Shown: piece after piece, positions 21,501 to 21,981 of the stretch
Layout of the letters: each line of letters opens with the position of its first letter
Position numbering within the stretch: position 1 is the stretch's first letter
NCBI GenBank assembly: GCA_050700835.1
Contig: JBOHDX010000025.1
Coordinates: 1 to 21,981, forward strand
Length of the DNA: 21,981 nt
Reading direction: 5' to 3'
Source: JBOHDX01 sp050700835
GTDB taxonomy: Bacteria; Actinomycetota; Actinomycetes; Propionibacteriales; Nocardioidaceae
Notes under the pieces: generated by a model
Seen by the model: the letters and a program-made list of their open reading frames with translations, nothing else
Databases searched by the model: none
Told to the model about the DNA's origin: nothing
Program-made: the position numbers and the translations under genes

Positions 21501-21846
21501 GCACCCGCAGCTGGGGGTGTACCAGCTGGCTGTCGAGCAGGGCGCTGCCGACGGGTTGGTGGACGGTGAGCCGGTTCCCGGCGGCGCCGAGCTGGTGCAC
21601 CTGCGCAAGAGCGTCAAGGGGCGGGTCAAGGTCCAGCACCAGTCGGCCTTGGAGCCGGACGAGGGCGTCGCCGTTCGCCGTCAGGTGGCGCACGCCGTGC
21701 GCGCCATCCGCGACGAGAGCTTCCCGGCGACGGTGGGCGGCCACTGCACGTACTGCCAGTTCCGGGCTCTCTGCCCGGCGCAGCCGGAGGGCGCCGGCCT
21801 GCTGTCCGCGCCCGTGCAGGTGCCTGGCGAGGAGCCCGACCTGTGA
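18586..21846 (+). CDS. adnA: ATP-dependent DNA helicase-nuclease subunit AdnA
   Basis: A 1086-residue UvrD/PcrA-like superfamily 1 helicase fused to a RecB-like nuclease, the AdnA type that resects double-strand breaks with AdnB in actinobacteria. Helicase motifs: Q26 (DDAQRAVV), Walker A GPGTGKT with K47, VTFHSFCYAL, Walker B VVVDEYQDTD (D246, E247), DPDQAIYAFRG, motif V TAHRSKGLEW, motif VI YVACTRARERL. The nuclease is ~800-1086: GFGSIVHALAE, MDRVEIDADGRVVVVDFKTGK (D957, K959), and cysteines C828 plus C1054, C1057, C1063 (HCTYCQFRALCP), which match the spacing of AddB-type [4Fe-4S] nucleases. Start 18586 follows a -10-like element; the frame to 18550 adds 12 unrelated residues. Its partner adnB is expected just past the window edge, beyond the repeat array. 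Confidence 0.92.
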   Translation: MAPVTPSYVFKPARSASAPPVLDDAQRAVVDHRGGPLLVLAGPGTGKTTTLVEAVVDRIEHRGLRPDQALVLTFGRKAADELRARITARLGRTTAMPMAVTFHSFCYALVRRFADPEAFVGPPQLLSAPEQDLRIRDLLAGGRREDGVTWPASLRPALHTHGFARELAAAFSRVRELQLDPGALVTLGGDDGPWDSVGRFFEEYLDVADAQHLVDYAELVYRAGLLLSDPAVVGTLRAEYPFVVVDEYQDTDRAQVSVLQALAGQGRDLVAVGDPDQAIYAFRGADVRGLLAFRDQFRTVEGAPAPMLALASTRRFGDSILAASRSVVRHLAIPGQLDAQQFTRFRNPAAVDPPYGDGVVEVRRFVSAAAEAEQIAGLLRTEHLRRDVPWSDMAVVVRSGTRSIPRLRRTLGAAGVPVAVAGDEVPLAAEPAVRTLLMLLRVVDRLHQRTDGAPVIRPDEVEALLTSPVAGMDPSGVRRVAKQLRRLDGDDLEGALPRPSLVLLAEALEHPKELTGVDGPDADRLRAFGRLLVAAAESLSQGRSVETVLWDLWSGSRWPQRLQTAAESGGAGRRVADRDLDAVCALFDLAARAEERQQRRRLASFVDEVEGQQIPAQTFAEQGVSGDAVRLLTAHRSKGLEWRVVVVAGVQEQLWPDVRHRGSLLGSDRLDAQGVPPVAVLREPSSRTSLLADERRLFYVACTRARERLVVTAVESPTEGGDQPSRFLSDLGVDAGPVEGRPERPMSLRGVLGQLRREAETTDDPARLTALAGRIARLAGASRGALLPQAVPEHWWGVHDETQASTPVRPPDQPINLSGSGVDGLVRCPLRWFLAREAAGETQSTSAQGFGSIVHALAEAVVTGELPPDESALVAQLGRVWGQLQFEVPWASAAERTQAERAIARFVAWHTAERGRRVLAAEHAFEVTFDAAGDTVRLRGSMDRVEIDADGRVVVVDFKTGKNPPTGRDLPEHPQLGVYQLAVEQGAADGLVDGEPVPGGAELVHLRKSVKGRVKVQHQSALEPDEGVAVRRQVAHAVRAIRDESFPATVGGHCTYCQFRALCPAQPEGAGLLSAPVQVPGEEPDL

Positions 21847-21866
21847 CCCCCCTCCGCCCCCGCCCC

Positions 21867-21981
21867 TGGCGGCGATCCGACAGTTACGCACCCACCCACC
21901 CCCGCCGCTGGCGGCGATCCGACAGTTACGCACCCACCCGCCCCACCCCGTGGCGGCGATCCGACAGTTGCGCACCCACCC
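21867..21981. repeat. 42-bp-period tandem repeat array after adnA, cut by the window edge
   Basis: Three copies of a 31-base core start at 21867, 21909 and 21951. Each contains GGCGGCGATCCGACAGTT followed by A/GCGCACCCACCC, separated by 11-base C-rich linkers, giving an exact 42-base period. The array starts 21 bases after the adnA stop and continues to the last base, so its full length is unknown. No gene of its own is seen. Confidence 0.9.

Noticed and set aside
19984..21975. A 663-codon - strand open frame that includes the 42-bp array as NCRIAA repeats
   Set aside because: It is antisense to adnA, has no recognisable domain and starts only because the repeat is a multiple of three. The repeat part is reported as a repeat instead.
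21867..21981. CRISPR array
   Set aside because: The separators are only 11 bases, C-rich and nearly alike, not unique spacers of 30 or more, and no cas gene is present.

Overview
This is chromosomal DNA from a high-GC Gram-positive bacterium (Actinomycetota). Third codon positions are almost all G or C, GTG starts are common, many starts look leaderless, and the right half keeps a gene order that I recall from mycobacteria and other actinobacteria: ParA-like ATPase, RhlE-type helicase, ferritin-like protein, DUF3107, TetR, MoeZ, alkyltransferase-like protein, AdnA. A Nocardioidaceae-like host is my best guess, but the sequence alone does not prove it. I see no rRNA, tRNA, insertion sequence, phage gene or CRISPR array.

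Positions 1-8406 (+ strand) are a tightly packed catabolic operon. It holds the C-terminal part of a molybdenum hydroxylase large subunit, a CoxG-like protein, a nitrilase-superfamily amidohydrolase, ATP-dependent hydantoinase/oxoprolinase subunits A and B, a carbamate kinase and a barbiturase/cyanuric acid amidohydrolase. Most junctions are 1-4 base stop/start overlaps. The enzyme set fits a pathway that hydroxylates an N-heterocycle (a pyrimidine such as uracil or thymine is the simplest guess), opens the ring, hydrolyses the ureido or amide product and recovers or removes carbamoyl phosphate. The exact combination of barbiturase, HyuAB and carbamate kinase is the most interesting system here. 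The substrate is inference.

Positions 8444-10477 (- strand) carry a CaiB/BaiF-type CoA transferase and a short-chain dehydrogenase. Both appear to be transcribed from their own leaderless promoters, so they need not belong to the catabolic operon.

Positions 10536-21846 are the conserved actinobacterial block: a solitary ParA-like ATPase that overlaps tail to tail with a DEAD-box RNA helicase, a ferritin-like protein, DUF3107 and TetR in one - strand unit, MoeZ (sulfur-carrier adenylyl/sulfurtransferase), a methyltransferase, an alkyltransferase-like DNA repair protein (active-site Cys replaced by Trp), a secreted chymotrypsin-like protease, and the helicase-nuclease subunit AdnA. The methyltransferase and protease look like local additions to this block.

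The non-coding DNA is rich in short tandem duplications and hairpins, often at gene ends: 12-bp repeats in the tails of the Mo-hydroxylase and HyuA genes, a 21-bp duplication over the CoA-transferase stop, a three-copy ~55-bp element ending in strong hairpins (13554-13774), and a 42-bp-period array directly after adnA that runs off the window.
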